Below, one piece after another: positions 18,901 to 27,900 of a DNA stretch of 64,000 nt. Source of the stretch: Balneola sp. (GTDB taxonomy: Bacteria > Bacteroidota > Rhodothermia > Balneolales > Balneolaceae); NCBI GenBank assembly GCA_017640785.1, contig JAEPPZ010000001.1, positions 372,001-436,000 on the forward strand. Direction: 5' to 3'. The position numbers and the translations under genes are program-made. Within the stretch, counting starts at the first letter, position 1. Every line of letters starts with the position of its first letter. Under the pieces are notes generated by a model. The model did no database searches and had not been told where the DNA came from. It saw nothing but the letters and a program-made list of their open reading frames with translations.

Positions 18901-20670
18901 ATATGATAAACTTCCATCCTCATCTCTTTCTTTTATATCCCAATTACTTGAAAAATTCCATCCCGAGTAACTCTCTTTTTGTAACATTTCAAGTGTAGAT
19001 TTTGAAGAACCTCCTCCACTGTTAGTAGATTGTCCTGTTTTTTCTCTGTCCCAATAGGAATTTGTAATATAATTTGTAGACGGGTTGTATTCGCCCACTA
19101 ATCCTCCTGCGCCATTAGGAGCTGATACAGTTCCTGCTGCATAGCTTTCTTTAATATGTCCGTCATAAAAGCGTCCTGCAAGTCCACCTGCACTATAACT
19201 TGACGCTGAAACAGTAGCTACAGAATAAGATCTCTCCAAACCAATGCTACTTGCTTCTGTTTGCTCAATTCTTCCTACTAATCCACCGGCATGATTTATT
19301 GCGTTCACGGAACCAGTACTGTAACTATTGGTTACATCGTCATAAATAGCACCGGCAATAGTTCCCACATAGTTTCTTCCTGTTACGTTGGCATTTTCAA
19401 TTGCAATTCGATTCAAGATTGCTCCTTCTTCAACGATTTCAAAAAGACCGACATTATCTTCTGATGATCGGTTGATAGTCAAATTTGAAATAATCCAACC
19501 GTTTCCATCATAAGAACCTTCGAAATTTTCAATTGGATTCCAGTTACTTACCGAAGACAAATCAATATGTTCTGTTTGGATGAAATAAGCAGTCAGATAA
19601 TTTCGTACTTCATTCAGCTGATCTGCAGAACCTACATGAAATGGATCAGATGAAGTGCCTAACCCTCCATCAAATACAGGTGGTGGAAGCAACGTAGGAT
19701 AAGAGCCGGAATTAATTGTCCAAACTACTCCAAAATTCCAACCTGCGTTTGTAAATGTGCTTTGATTTTTCATTTCCGAGGTTGTTTTCCCCGTACCTCC
19801 AGCACTGGAAGATTGCCCGCTGGTTTGCGTATCCCAAAAACTATTCGTTGTTGTACTTGCGTACGAGTAGCCAATTAGTCCACCTGTGTTTACACTTCCA
19901 CTTACAGATCCTGTTGAATAACTTCTGTTTACAGTACTTGTAATTGAAGCATTGCTAGACATGGTCCCAACCATACCACCAACTCTTCTGTAACCGTTTA
20001 TTGTTCCTGATGAATACGAATCTGATATATGTGAAATATAGAGGTTCCCGGTAATTCCTCCGGAATGATCAGAACTACTTGTAACAGATACTGCAGAGGA
20101 TATGTTGGTTAATGTAGCTTCCCATGATTGCCCCGTAACTCCTCCTGATGCACCAGATGATGCAGTTACTGATCCTGAAATACTTACAAAACTAACATTT
20201 GTACCTCCGTTAAAACCAATTAGGCCGCCTACATTTGCACTTCCAGTAACGTTTATATTAGTAAGATTAAGATTTGTAATACTGCTCCCTCTATCTGTTG
20301 CTCCAATCAAACCTATATAGTCGTACCCGGATCTGCTTATATAGAGATTACTTATGGTATGATCATTTCCATCTATAGAGCCATTAAATCTATATCCGGG
20401 GTTGAACCCACCTATGGGTTCCCAACCTGATCCGGAGTTATAAGGAGACACATTTAAATCTATATCTGCGGTAAGAATAAATGAACTGCTTAAATAATTT
20501 CTGATATTGTTTAAATCTGATGCAGTCGCAATTTGATAAGGATTGCCTGAGCTACCGTCCCCTCCCGAGAATTGAGCATTTACTATTTGGCTAAAGCCAA
20601 CCATTATCAGAAATACAAACAATTGTATCTTTAAACCTGCATTATATTTATCCATAGTTCTCATCATCAA
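12961..20670 (-). CDS. Giant GLUG-repeat surface protein with T9SS type A sorting domain (module 2)
   Basis: 2569 residues. The signal peptide ends IVNAQ; the start may be Met1 or the downstream Met6 (MDKYN). Seven tandem GLUG-bearing units, each opening with G.GT..PYQI followed by LN.VRN and DIDL, follow one another, against five units in the paralogue at 2660-8674. Between units 2 and 3 lies an Ig-like stretch starting NTAPFATNVYING with YDTDGDSE and FEVTVGD, absent from the paralogue. The C-terminal third matches the paralogue (GWNLIGNPYGKS, YPNPFNP, GRKVATLL, SGMYIYRL) and ends in the T9SS type A sorting domain. The last GLUG unit is especially close to the last unit of module 1, indicating duplication. 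Role: exported surface protein of unknown ligand, controlled from the operator at 20729-20758. Confidence 0.9.
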   Translation of the reverse strand: MMMRTMDKYNAGLKIQLFVFLIMVGFSQIVNAQFSGGDGSSGNPYQIATASDLNNIRNYLSSSFILTADIDLNVSPYNSGSGWEPIGGFNPGYRFNGSIDGNDHTISNLYISRSGYDYIGLIGATDRGSSITNLNLTNINVTGSANVGGLIGFNGGTNVSFVSISGSVTASSGASGGVTGQSWEATLTNISSAVSVTSSSDHSGGITGNLYISHISDSYSSGTINGYRRVGGMVGTMSSNASITSTVNRSYSTGSVSGSVNTGGLIGYSYASTTTNSFWDTQTSGQSSSAGGTGKTTSEMKNQSTFTNAGWNFGVVWTINSGSYPTLLPPPVFDGGLGTSSDPFHVGSADQLNEVRNYLTAYFIQTEHIDLSSVSNWNPIENFEGSYDGNGWIISNLTINRSSEDNVGLFEIVEEGAILNRIAIENANVTGRNYVGTIAGAIYDDVTNSYSTGSVNAINHAGGLVGRIEQTEASSIGLERSYSVATVSASSYSAGGLAGRFYDGHIKESYAAGTVSAPNGAGGLVGEYNPSTNYITNSYWDREKTGQSTNSGGGSSKSTLEMLQKESYSGWNFSSNWDIKERDEDGSLSYPYLRDPSPSLVPGLTTNTAPFATNVYINGIHQAGASLVGEYDYYDTDGDSETGTVFKWYRFDDAEGNGKTTISGVSGRVYVVNQFDDNGKYISFEVTVGDQFGQGNIYESSLIGPAPEEPVYGVFDAGAGTEANPYQIATAEQLNEIRNYPSFHFILTANINLDVAPYNSGSGWDPIGTQSSPFTGTFYGDGYIIDGLFIDTEETYVGLFGNAENASIYNLGLTNVDITGEDFVGALIGFQYAGPSKESIIENSYATGVVNSSYSDGGGLIGRMQASGGTNTIRNSYARVQVIGKYGAGGFIGAMNASSSSSTNRIYNSYSTGAVSGNTNVGGFVGQRLGSGQNSTFTSFWDTQTSGRSSSDGGIGETSSSMKSQSTYTAYNWDFTNEWEISGSANNGYPTVKIKSPIAVFPGSGTIEDPYQISNATQLNAVRNYLSANFILVDNVDLDVSPFNSGSGWEPIGTQTEPFRGRFDGNDYTIDGLFIDRSTDYTGLFGKTSSAQITNVRLTNIDVTGNVYTGGLIGQQHASSRTSTISNSYVTGTVDGNTYVGLLVGGQFGEAGANYIQNSFTKGTVETSVRSGGLVGAQIVTAGGLNDISVSYAATDVQGSIESGGLVGYVEVNSSGTNSVNNSLWDEDVSGQTQSQGGVGVSTSQMKTESTFSNLGWDFSSRWSISSGVNSGYPNLQKDPVFGGGDGTSGNPYQISTATHLNEVRNFLTSHFKLTNDIDVGNFGYNYPQGWDPIGENSSGAEFRGVFDGNGYIIENLRIRRSTENVVGLFGAIFDGEVKNVGLVDVDIEGKDIVGALVGISYSDVKSTFATGHIEGSNHVGGLVGILENYNGSTGDISESYALVDVEAAGSNAGGLVGRLISGTIDETYSAGEVRGSGSNIGGLIGINSSGSVSDSYWDIETSEQSGSALGTGKTSEEMKTQATFSGWNFSSIWTLQSGPKLSYPYLREVDPVSNPGEEKTYENGSGSTGDPYQISSAKELNRVRLNRDSAFVQSADIDLSVFDNWEPIVDFGGNYNGSGYSIKGLTINRPGTSNIGLFGSSSGTIHRVGLDSVSIIGAGNTGGLVGFMYGGSVSESYTTGSIRGGSYAGGMVGQLLSSTISNSYSLASVDGESNTHIGGFVGIRNNGTIINSYSAGKVTGSGSRTLGFVGYRTGSGTATGNYWDGEASDKNDSYDATEATTQEMKTQSTFGGWNFSSVWAIKSGYEESYPYLRFNEPDELPGYEDLIGYEGEGTVANPFKIKTPLQLHAIRFNMNSHYELASDIDLDVEPYNAASGWEPIGTNSSGSEFKGVLDGKGYTIKNLFINRGSSDFNGLFGATHNAVLKNISLEDVNITGDQYNGALVGFNYSQVLNSYSTGSVSGYNHTGGLVGATENYNGSNGLVSNSYSTASVSSSNYGASGLVGRLISGTIQNSFATGSVSAPSGNGGLIGEKNSGTVTNSYWDTQTTGQTTSADGTGMTTAQMWNSSNFSGFDWENHWAKSDSIGYPYLREFGHKKVVLSGDEGWRLMAAPSGKHTFSSVLGSLWTQGFTGSNAPSGTPNVLFWNEATRSWELPTNISDSVFVGSGFAVYVFSDDNGPNASGNVGFPKLLTNSNAQYRGEISKVLSFTDTGNSSNDGWNLIGNPYGKSIDWDAQHGWNRTNLDATFYVWSQKDGTYKSWNGVTGTLQDGKIAPWQSVWVKANGESPVLSLSDSVRSSGGVFEKKVSNPQIRLRLSKGGSFSESVIFFDEQAKVGKDNLDAFKLQPLTNEFLSLGTSSDNDPTMDIQALPFGDSDLELNLDIYGNNLSGDHMLDWKTVSIPEDWHIILVDEKNESTYEITGADTLNFELLEYSKESVKSTQKQPASPIQILRKKKGETSRFKLLIKQSQTVTNEPESDLPLTFELQQNYPNPFNPSTTIAYGVPKTGKVTLEVFDILGRKVATLLNGENKTAGRYTLNFNASNLASGMYIYRLRAGNVVMIKKLTLIK

Positions 20671-20701
20671 AGTTTAAATTTGTCCCACTGTTTTAATTGC
20701 A

Positions 20702-20709
20702 CAAATTTC
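20702..20709 (-). promoter_or_regulatory. -7-like element of the module 2 giant gene
   Basis: Minus-strand GAAATTTG matches TAnnTTTG except at the first base. It lies 19 bases downstream of the proximal direct repeat, the same spacing as at giant gene 1, which supports the call despite the imperfect match. Confidence 0.5.
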
Positions 20710-20728
20710 GCTTTTCGATATTGAACAG

Positions 20729-20758
20729 ACGTGTCAAAAACCTAAATAAACGTTTCAA
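20729..20758 (-). promoter_or_regulatory. Tandem direct-repeat operator upstream of giant gene 2
   Basis: On the minus strand TTGAAACGT (20758-20750) and TTGACACGT (20737-20729) are separated by 12 bases ending AGGTTT, with a 21-bp period. It matches the block at 8748-8777 at 25 of 30 positions and has the same distance to the -7-like element. It lies between the stop of the hybrid sensor (20850) and the giant gene, so the giant gene has its own promoter. It is probably bound by an AraC-type output domain (inference). Confidence 0.7.
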
Positions 20759-20849
20759 TAATTATTTATTTAAGCCTTTTAAACCGTATAAGATGAGATC
20801 CGGTTGAAGATTCCAACCTGATGATAGTCACTGGTAAGCTTGATAGAAT

Positions 20850-23800
20850 TTAAATCATCTTTTCTTTAGGGGAGACTCCAAATCTTTCTTTATAGATTTT
20901 AGAAAAATACGCTGTTGTTTTAAATCCAACACTATTTCCTACTTCTGAAATTGATTTTAGCTTTCCTTCTTCTATTATAGTTCGGGCTTGCTGAAGTCTT
21001 ATTTCTTTTACAAATCCGGCCGGTGTAAATCCGGTAGATATTTTCAAAAATCTATACAATGAACTTCTACTTTGATTAACCTCTGAGGCAAGCATTTCAA
21101 CTGTTATGTCTAAGTTTTTTATATTTTCTATTACGTATTGCTTTAAAACTTCTACATAACCCACAGCTGCACTCATCTCATCAGGGGTTTCTGCTTTTTC
21201 TTCTCTTGCCTGATTCCTTTCCTCAGTTAAAATTAGCAAATTTTTAATCCGAACTAGCAATTCGTTTTTATTGAAAGGCTTTTGTACATAGTCACTGACA
21301 CCAATTCTGAACGCATGCACCCTGTTATTTTCTCCCGAAAGCGCTGTTAGCATTATCAGAGGAATGGATCTAAACTCCGGCACAGTCCGCACATATTTCG
21401 CAAATTCGAACCCATCCATTTGCGGCATCATTACATCAGATAGTATCAACTTCGGTTTTAGTAATGCCAGTTTCTTCTTCCCATCTATCCCATTTTGTGC
21501 TAAAGTCACATTAAATCCTTCATCCTCCAGAATAGAAATAATGTAATCTTGCATATCTCTATTATCCTCTAAAACCAGAATATCTTGCTTTGTATAGCTG
21601 TGTGCTTTGTCTGTGGTTAATTTTTGCTCATTACTTTCCTCGTTCAATTTTACAGTTGAAACTTCAGACTTATTTACGAACTTCGATATTTGTTCATCTT
21701 CTGTATTAACCGGAATAGAAACTTTAAATAAAGTACCCGAACCAATTTTACTTTCTACATGTATTTTACCATTATGTAAATCAACAAACTCTTTGGTTAT
21801 ACTTAATCCAATTCCAATACCCTCTCCACTACCAATAACTTTATTGTGATTTGTATGAAAGCGGTCAAAGATTAAATCTAAACGATTTTCTTCGATTCCG
21901 GTTCCGTTATCCTGTACTGAAAGAATAAAATATTTGTTATCTCGCTTTAAGCGAACCTTAATATGGCCACCTTCAGGTGTGAACTTCACCGCATTAGAAA
22001 CAAGATTTGTAACTACTTTTTGAATTTTATCTCTATCTATTTTTGCGTTGAAATAATCACCGTTGTATTCAAATGTCAGCTTTATTTTCTTTTGAAGAGT
22101 CAGACTTTCAAAGGATTCAACAATAAGCCTTAAGAACTGTGAAATCTCAAGAACTTCCGGATTTAAACTCAAAGCATTTGTGTCTAATCTTGCTAAATCT
22201 AAAATCTGTTGAACTAATTCCTGTAATCTTCTCCCATTTCTTCGTGCCATTGCATATGGCTTTTGCCATTTCTCTTCTGCCTGATCAATTTTTTCTTTTA
22301 ATAGTTCTAATGGCCCCAGTGTTAGTGTTAGCGGAGTTTTTAACTCATGAGATATATTCATGAGTAAATTAGTTTTCATTTGGTCAATTTTGTTTAATTC
22401 TTCAAGTTGCTCCGCTTTCAATCTCAATTCTAATTGTCGGTTTCTGTACGAGGCAATTTGATTAGCTAACCACCAAATCATCAGTAAAATCAGTATACCA
22501 TAAAAAATTATACTCACTTTACTCAGATACCAAGGGGGTGCTATCCGAAATGTTAAAGGGGTTGCTTTCTTAAGCATTCCCATTCCATCAATTCCTTCAG
22601 CTTTAATTGAATATGTACCTGATTTTAAATTTGTAAAACTGAATTCCGGATCAGATTGCCAGTCACTCCATTCATCGTTATTAATTTTAATTCGAAACTG
22701 ATGCTGTTGAGTATAAAAATTAGAAGTAAAACCCAGACGGAATTGGATATTAGATTCTGAGGAAGAAAAACTGATTTTTTCATTGGAATCAGATTCAGGT
22801 GAACCTTTAATCCACCGAATTAACTCTATATTTTGTTTCTGGTACCATTGTTTTAGTTCCTCAACTGTGTCAGACTGCATTAAGTTTTTAGATCCTGCAA
22901 TCATTAATTCATTACTTGGAGATGAAGCTACCCCATAAAAAAAGCTACCCGCATTTACAGGAATTCTCGAAAAATTTTTGCCCTTGTATTCCCAAATTTT
23001 ACCTGACCATGAATCGAATCCAAATAAATAAACACGTTCATTAATAACCTGAATTCCTTCCACTATAATATTAGAAAACACAATTTCGAATCTTTTATCT
23101 ATACTCCAAAAGCTTGGGTTATCAATCGAGGATGAAAAAGCTTCATTGCTCGTTAAAACAGTATATTTGTCATCAACTATTTCAAAACCAATTACCTCTG
23201 ATACTCCGAATAATTTATCAAGCGTGGCAACCTCCACTGTTAAAAAAGAATTCCCTTCCTTTTTAACTTCAAAAATAATTCCCCCTTTCGTAACACCCAG
23301 CCATTCATTATATCCTGAAGGTAATAGATTTACAACCACGGCGTAGCTTTCATCTTTTACTATTAGTTCCTGACCCCATTCGCCATTTTCATTTCTTTGC
23401 AATCTTCCAAAGCCTCCTTCCATTCCGATAAAAATAGTATCCTCCAAATCATCAACCGGAATAAAACTATTTATTCTAAAAGGAAGCTCTGAATCAGATT
23501 TTTTTACTTCATTCTCATATTCCAACAACTGATACTCAAATGGAAAATACAGTTGCCCTTTATGGCTATATACTCCAATAGCTGCTCCTATTCCGGGCTC
23601 GTAATAGATAGTATCCTGAGCAGTTAATTTTATAGGACTATTAAACCCGCTTAATACCAAGTTATTCTCATCCCATACAAACATTTTCCCTAAGCCAGAC
23701 TGTGTGTAAGCTGGGAACTCGTGTGTTTGAAATGGCATTTCAGGATAAAATTTCAACATCCCGGTGTCATCAATCAACCATACAGTTCCGTCTGATGTAA

Positions 23801-24761
23801 TAACGCTTCCCAAATAACTTTCTTTAAGCTGAAGTTCCCTCATAGCTTTTGTGCTATACATCAATTCATTGCTGACATCTAAAACATACGCGTAATTTTC
23901 TGACAGTATTAGTGTTTTTCCATCTTTTATTTCTTTAACAGATATGATGAAGCTTGAGTTGTCATATTCAGGAAATGTAAAATCGAATTGCTTCCACTTT
24001 TCATTTCCCGCATTTTTTGTAAATACACCGTCCAACGTAACCGCCCAATAGCTACTGTTACTAAATTTTGTGATATCAAGAATTAATCCTTCTAACCCAT
24101 CGGTGAAACCCGGATCTTTGGTAAACAATGTCCCATCAAATACTACATACCCAAAAGGGTCAACTTCCAGATACATTTTATTATCCACAACATGAGTCAT
24201 ATTTAGCAATAGGCGCGGATATTCCGAACTTATCTCTGAAACGCTTTTCCCCAATACTTCAGCAAGTATCTCTCTTTCATTTAACGCCTTTACAGAAACT
24301 CCATCCCAAATATACTTATCATGAAACGTACTTAATACAAGTTTTTCATCAAGATTATATAACCCTATTATCTGATTTTGAATTTTGATAGAATCACCGA
24401 ATATTTTCTTCATTGAAACGAATTCCCAGATTCCTTTACTCGTTTCTTCAATTACACCGAAATCATTATCCATACCAAGCCATACTTCATCTTGGTATTC
24501 AGTGTAGGTGAGAACATTTTTTCCGGTCAGATTATCGACTTTATTCCACTCCCCGCCATCGTAAATTCTTGTATAACCTGTCCCTGTAATCAGGAGTTGT
24601 TTATTTGAGAGTTCCATCATTCCGGAAAATGGGGTAAACCAATCTGGTGACAGGTACTCATAAGCAGGAATAGTGGTCTGCTGAGAATATAATCCGGTTG
24701 TATTTCCCACAAATACAAACCCCAAAAAAATTACCACACGTATTTTAAAATTCATTCGCAA
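20850..24761 (-). CDS. HTCS-type hybrid sensor: propeller, Y_Y_Y, kinase, receiver, AraC output
   Basis: 1303 residues. After a signal peptide (ending GLYSQ) about 650 residues form a periplasmic beta-propeller region. A Y_Y_Y-type Ig domain follows (FRIKINNDEWSDW, LKSGTYSIKAEG), then one transmembrane helix (near VSIIFYGILILLMIWWL) and a short coiled coil. The HisKA phosphoacceptor is His805 in NISHELKTP. The ATPase domain has NLVSNAVKFTPEGG and DNGTGI. The receiver has Asp1109 in LSDVMMPQMDG, and an AraC helix-turn-helix closes the protein. This is the classical Bacteroidota hybrid two-component layout, which usually senses a polysaccharide fragment or other ligand and activates adjacent genes. 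It is upstream of giant gene 2 on the same strand, 179 bases away. Confidence 0.93.
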   Translation of the reverse strand: MRMNFKIRVVIFLGFVFVGNTTGLYSQQTTIPAYEYLSPDWFTPFSGMMELSNKQLLITGTGYTRIYDGGEWNKVDNLTGKNVLTYTEYQDEVWLGMDNDFGVIEETSKGIWEFVSMKKIFGDSIKIQNQIIGLYNLDEKLVLSTFHDKYIWDGVSVKALNEREILAEVLGKSVSEISSEYPRLLLNMTHVVDNKMYLEVDPFGYVVFDGTLFTKDPGFTDGLEGLILDITKFSNSSYWAVTLDGVFTKNAGNEKWKQFDFTFPEYDNSSFIISVKEIKDGKTLILSENYAYVLDVSNELMYSTKAMRELQLKESYLGSVITSDGTVWLIDDTGMLKFYPEMPFQTHEFPAYTQSGLGKMFVWDENNLVLSGFNSPIKLTAQDTIYYEPGIGAAIGVYSHKGQLYFPFEYQLLEYENEVKKSDSELPFRINSFIPVDDLEDTIFIGMEGGFGRLQRNENGEWGQELIVKDESYAVVVNLLPSGYNEWLGVTKGGIIFEVKKEGNSFLTVEVATLDKLFGVSEVIGFEIVDDKYTVLTSNEAFSSSIDNPSFWSIDKRFEIVFSNIIVEGIQVINERVYLFGFDSWSGKIWEYKGKNFSRIPVNAGSFFYGVASSPSNELMIAGSKNLMQSDTVEELKQWYQKQNIELIRWIKGSPESDSNEKISFSSSESNIQFRLGFTSNFYTQQHQFRIKINNDEWSDWQSDPEFSFTNLKSGTYSIKAEGIDGMGMLKKATPLTFRIAPPWYLSKVSIIFYGILILLMIWWLANQIASYRNRQLELRLKAEQLEELNKIDQMKTNLLMNISHELKTPLTLTLGPLELLKEKIDQAEEKWQKPYAMARRNGRRLQELVQQILDLARLDTNALSLNPEVLEISQFLRLIVESFESLTLQKKIKLTFEYNGDYFNAKIDRDKIQKVVTNLVSNAVKFTPEGGHIKVRLKRDNKYFILSVQDNGTGIEENRLDLIFDRFHTNHNKVIGSGEGIGIGLSITKEFVDLHNGKIHVESKIGSGTLFKVSIPVNTEDEQISKFVNKSEVSTVKLNEESNEQKLTTDKAHSYTKQDILVLEDNRDMQDYIISILEDEGFNVTLAQNGIDGKKKLALLKPKLILSDVMMPQMDGFEFAKYVRTVPEFRSIPLIMLTALSGENNRVHAFRIGVSDYVQKPFNKNELLVRIKNLLILTEERNQAREEKAETPDEMSAAVGYVEVLKQYVIENIKNLDITVEMLASEVNQSRSSLYRFLKISTGFTPAGFVKEIRLQQARTIIEEGKLKSISEVGNSVGFKTTAYFSKIYKERFGVSPKEKMI

Positions 24762-24913
24762 ATTAAACGATACTTTTCTGAAACCTTGAATATATTTTAA
24801 TAATACACTTTAAAGTTGATTTTTTCTATTCCCTAATAACCTCTTATGGCTTTCCTGCGAATATTAACAGACCTGATATTTTCTGACCTTTTAGAATAGA
24901 TTTAACCGAACAC

Positions 24914-24947
24914 AAAAAACCCTTGCTCAACTGAATGAACAAGGGTT
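24914..24947 (-). terminator. Intrinsic terminator, copy 2 of the repeated hairpin
   Basis: Arms AACCCTTG (24918-24925) and CAAGGGTT (24940-24947), followed on the minus strand by a T tract (A tract 24914-24919 on the plus strand). It lies just past the stop of the SIR2 gene (24963). Its sequence is almost that of the copies at 2102-2136 and 28537-28571. Confidence 0.85.
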
Positions 24948-24962
24948 ACTATTAAAATGTAT

Positions 24963-27900
24963 TTAAATACACCCTTTTTTTGATAAATGATTTCCAAGTT
25001 GATCAAAAAGAAAGACGTTTTTTTCTTCTTTCTTTAATGCCTCATAAATCTGATTTAGAGAGTGACAAAAATAGCTTGGAATCTCTACACTTAGAATATG
25101 GTTTAAAAGTATCATCACATCATCAGAGTTATTTCTTATTAATTCTGACTCATTTAATGTAGTAAATATGCCTGAGTGCTTTAATTGCTTTGGGTCTGTT
25201 TTAACAAATGTTTCGACAGCTTCATGGAATAAAAATTCAAATTTTGGTATCCAATCTAATATTCCTGAATACTCAGCCTGAGTTATTCTTTTTGGTACAG
25301 AGTTTACTCTAATCTCAATAAAGTTCTTTATCCATTTATTCCAATGTATTTCTAACTTTTCAGGATCAAGACTTCCAAGCTTTCTATCAATACTATTAAT
25401 CAATTCATGTCTTTTATTTTCAAAACAATCATTTGTATATGGGATTAAGATTTCATCAATCGGGTTATTAGAAGTAAAAAAAATAATATTTGATAAATGA
25501 TCAGAGAATCTATAACTATCCCTAAAATCCTCCCTAGTTAAATGCTTTATTGATTCTACATAAGTAGGTTTAAGTTTATTTAAACTATCCAATGATAACC
25601 TTCCCCAAGTTAACCACCCATCCCACACAGCCTCAAAATCAGAATTTTCTTTATAGCTGAATAAGCTTAATAAGTTTTCATCAATCCAATCAGAGTTTTT
25701 ATAGAATAAAAAATCGAAATTACTTCCGAGTATTGCTAAACCTAAAGGACGTGTTTGTGTATCATTCTTAATAACCTTCTTTTTTAATCTCTGCTCAAAA
25801 ATTCTTTCAATTTGATTCGGAGTGGAAGCTCTGTCTAACAAATTAATCCAACTTAAGCTAACATTACCGACAGGATGATTAATCGCTTTATCTAACCAAT
25901 CTCCTGTTGAATGAGATAATTTGATTTGGATTGAATTTTGCCACAATTTATCGAGGAATAAATCAATTATATTTAGTTCCGTTTTATTTAATTCATCACC
26001 TGAGTTAAGTTTATCTCTAATAATCCTCGATAGTAGATCTGGGCTGATTTCTAAAGAAATATCGGAGCTAATTAGCTTATAAAGTTTACCAGATAATAAT
26101 TTTTTTAATGAAAGTCCTTCAAAACCATAAATAACAGAATCGAATAAATATTTATCTTTTATTTCATTTTTGATTACCTGTTCTAATAATGAAATGCCCC
26201 AATCTTGATCCTCGGTTACTGCTTGGGTTACCCCACTAAGAACCTGTCGCTTATCGAATTCATCTTTTGGTACCGATTCTTTGATATATATTAATGCTTG
26301 TGTAGGCTTTTTGGTCAAAAGCTCTTCTTTATTTATCGGCTTTCTCATTTCACCCCAAGTAGCATCTGAGGTCCATCTTGTTAAGTCTAAATACTCTTTT
26401 GGTTTAAATTTTGGATAATTTTTATGAATTTCATGGAGCCTTTCTTGAATTTCTTTACACTTTGGATCACTCTTTTCTATCCATTTAAGTAGGTTGAAAT
26501 TCTGATAAACTATATCTTCATCAGTTACATCTTCAACATTTTTGAAAAGCTTTTTATGTCCACTTAAGATTTTTTTTAGATAAAATTCTTTTTCATCCTT
26601 ATGAAGATTGGGAAAAGATTTTTTTATTAACTGATAAGTCTCGTGCTTAACCCTAATATCAGATAACCATTCATTTTTTATCAGCAGTTCAATCTTTTCC
26701 TTCTCGCTTTTATTCTTCAATTTTGTTACAGAATGAATTCCTATTCTTTTTAATAGCTTTGAGTCAGAATTAAGTAAATCGTTGATAGTACCATCTAAAT
26801 AAGCTGAATCTTCTTCAATTAAGTATTCTAACAAATCTCTCAAAAAATCAATAACAGCATCAATAGCTTTTGGATATTTATCTTGTTCATGTGGTTCTAT
26901 AGCAGAACGCCCTAGACTGAAAGGATCATAGTAGCTATTCGCTTTGCCCAAAATTTTATTGCTTTGATAAGCGAACTCTAAATTTTTGGTAAGTATCTCA
27001 CAAACTCTTATCGCTATTTTCTCTTTATGAGGCTTTATATTTTCTATAAGAGATTTTAATTGGTGTAAACTAATTTCTAAATCAACTTCAAAGTAGATTT
27101 CTTTTTTACTATATCCCTCCACTTCAAGAGGAAAAGATTTCCGAATTTTGACTTTAGGTTTTGTCAAAGTCTCTAAAAACAGTAAAAGTAAATCGGTATT
27201 TCCTGAAGTATTTAATATTTCAAACAATCTTCTATCCAAAATATAATCCCACTTGTTAGAATAAAACTCATAAAAAGGAATCAATAATGGCAACCATAAA
27301 TTGAAAACTTTCTTGTCTTGATTCTCATTTGAAAAATCCACTGAGTTTAAAGCCCAAGCTATTCGTTCAGCTGTTTGGAGGTTTGGACGTTCGGTTCTTG
27401 AAGTAAAAATTTGAATTGATTTATAAATTTCACTTGTACAAAAATTTGAAAACCAACTTATTATCAATAAATCCTTATCTGATAGCATTTCTTTTTTAAA
27501 AATCACGTCAAGAAATCCTTCTTTATACATCCAATTGAGCCATATTTTGTCCTTGGCATATTTACAAAAGAAGCGAGTTGTAAACTCTTTTGATAAGTAA
27601 TATCTTAATTGACTTTCACCCTCTTCATTCATTTCTGAAGGCGAAGAAACTAATTCTTCTATCTTTCTCTCAGTATCAAGAGCTCCTCTTGAATTTAAAT
27701 CTAAAAACTCTTCAAAAAAGAGATATAATGATTCAAAATCTTTTGAATTCTCTTGTTGAAATTTTATAGGGTTTACATTCAAATGCTCCCATTCATCTTT
27801 TTCATCTTTATTGCCAACCAGAACATATCGTTTGTAGTTGCTTGGAGGCAAACCTCGAGCAAGATATTTCATTACAGTATCATCGTGGCTATATCCAACA

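Noticed and set aside
2660-24761. T9SS machinery or a sorting enzyme for the PIDGGL tail encoded within the surface-protein locus
   Set aside because: No PorV/GldKLMN-type or exosortase-like membrane protein is present; sorting must rely on genes elsewhere.
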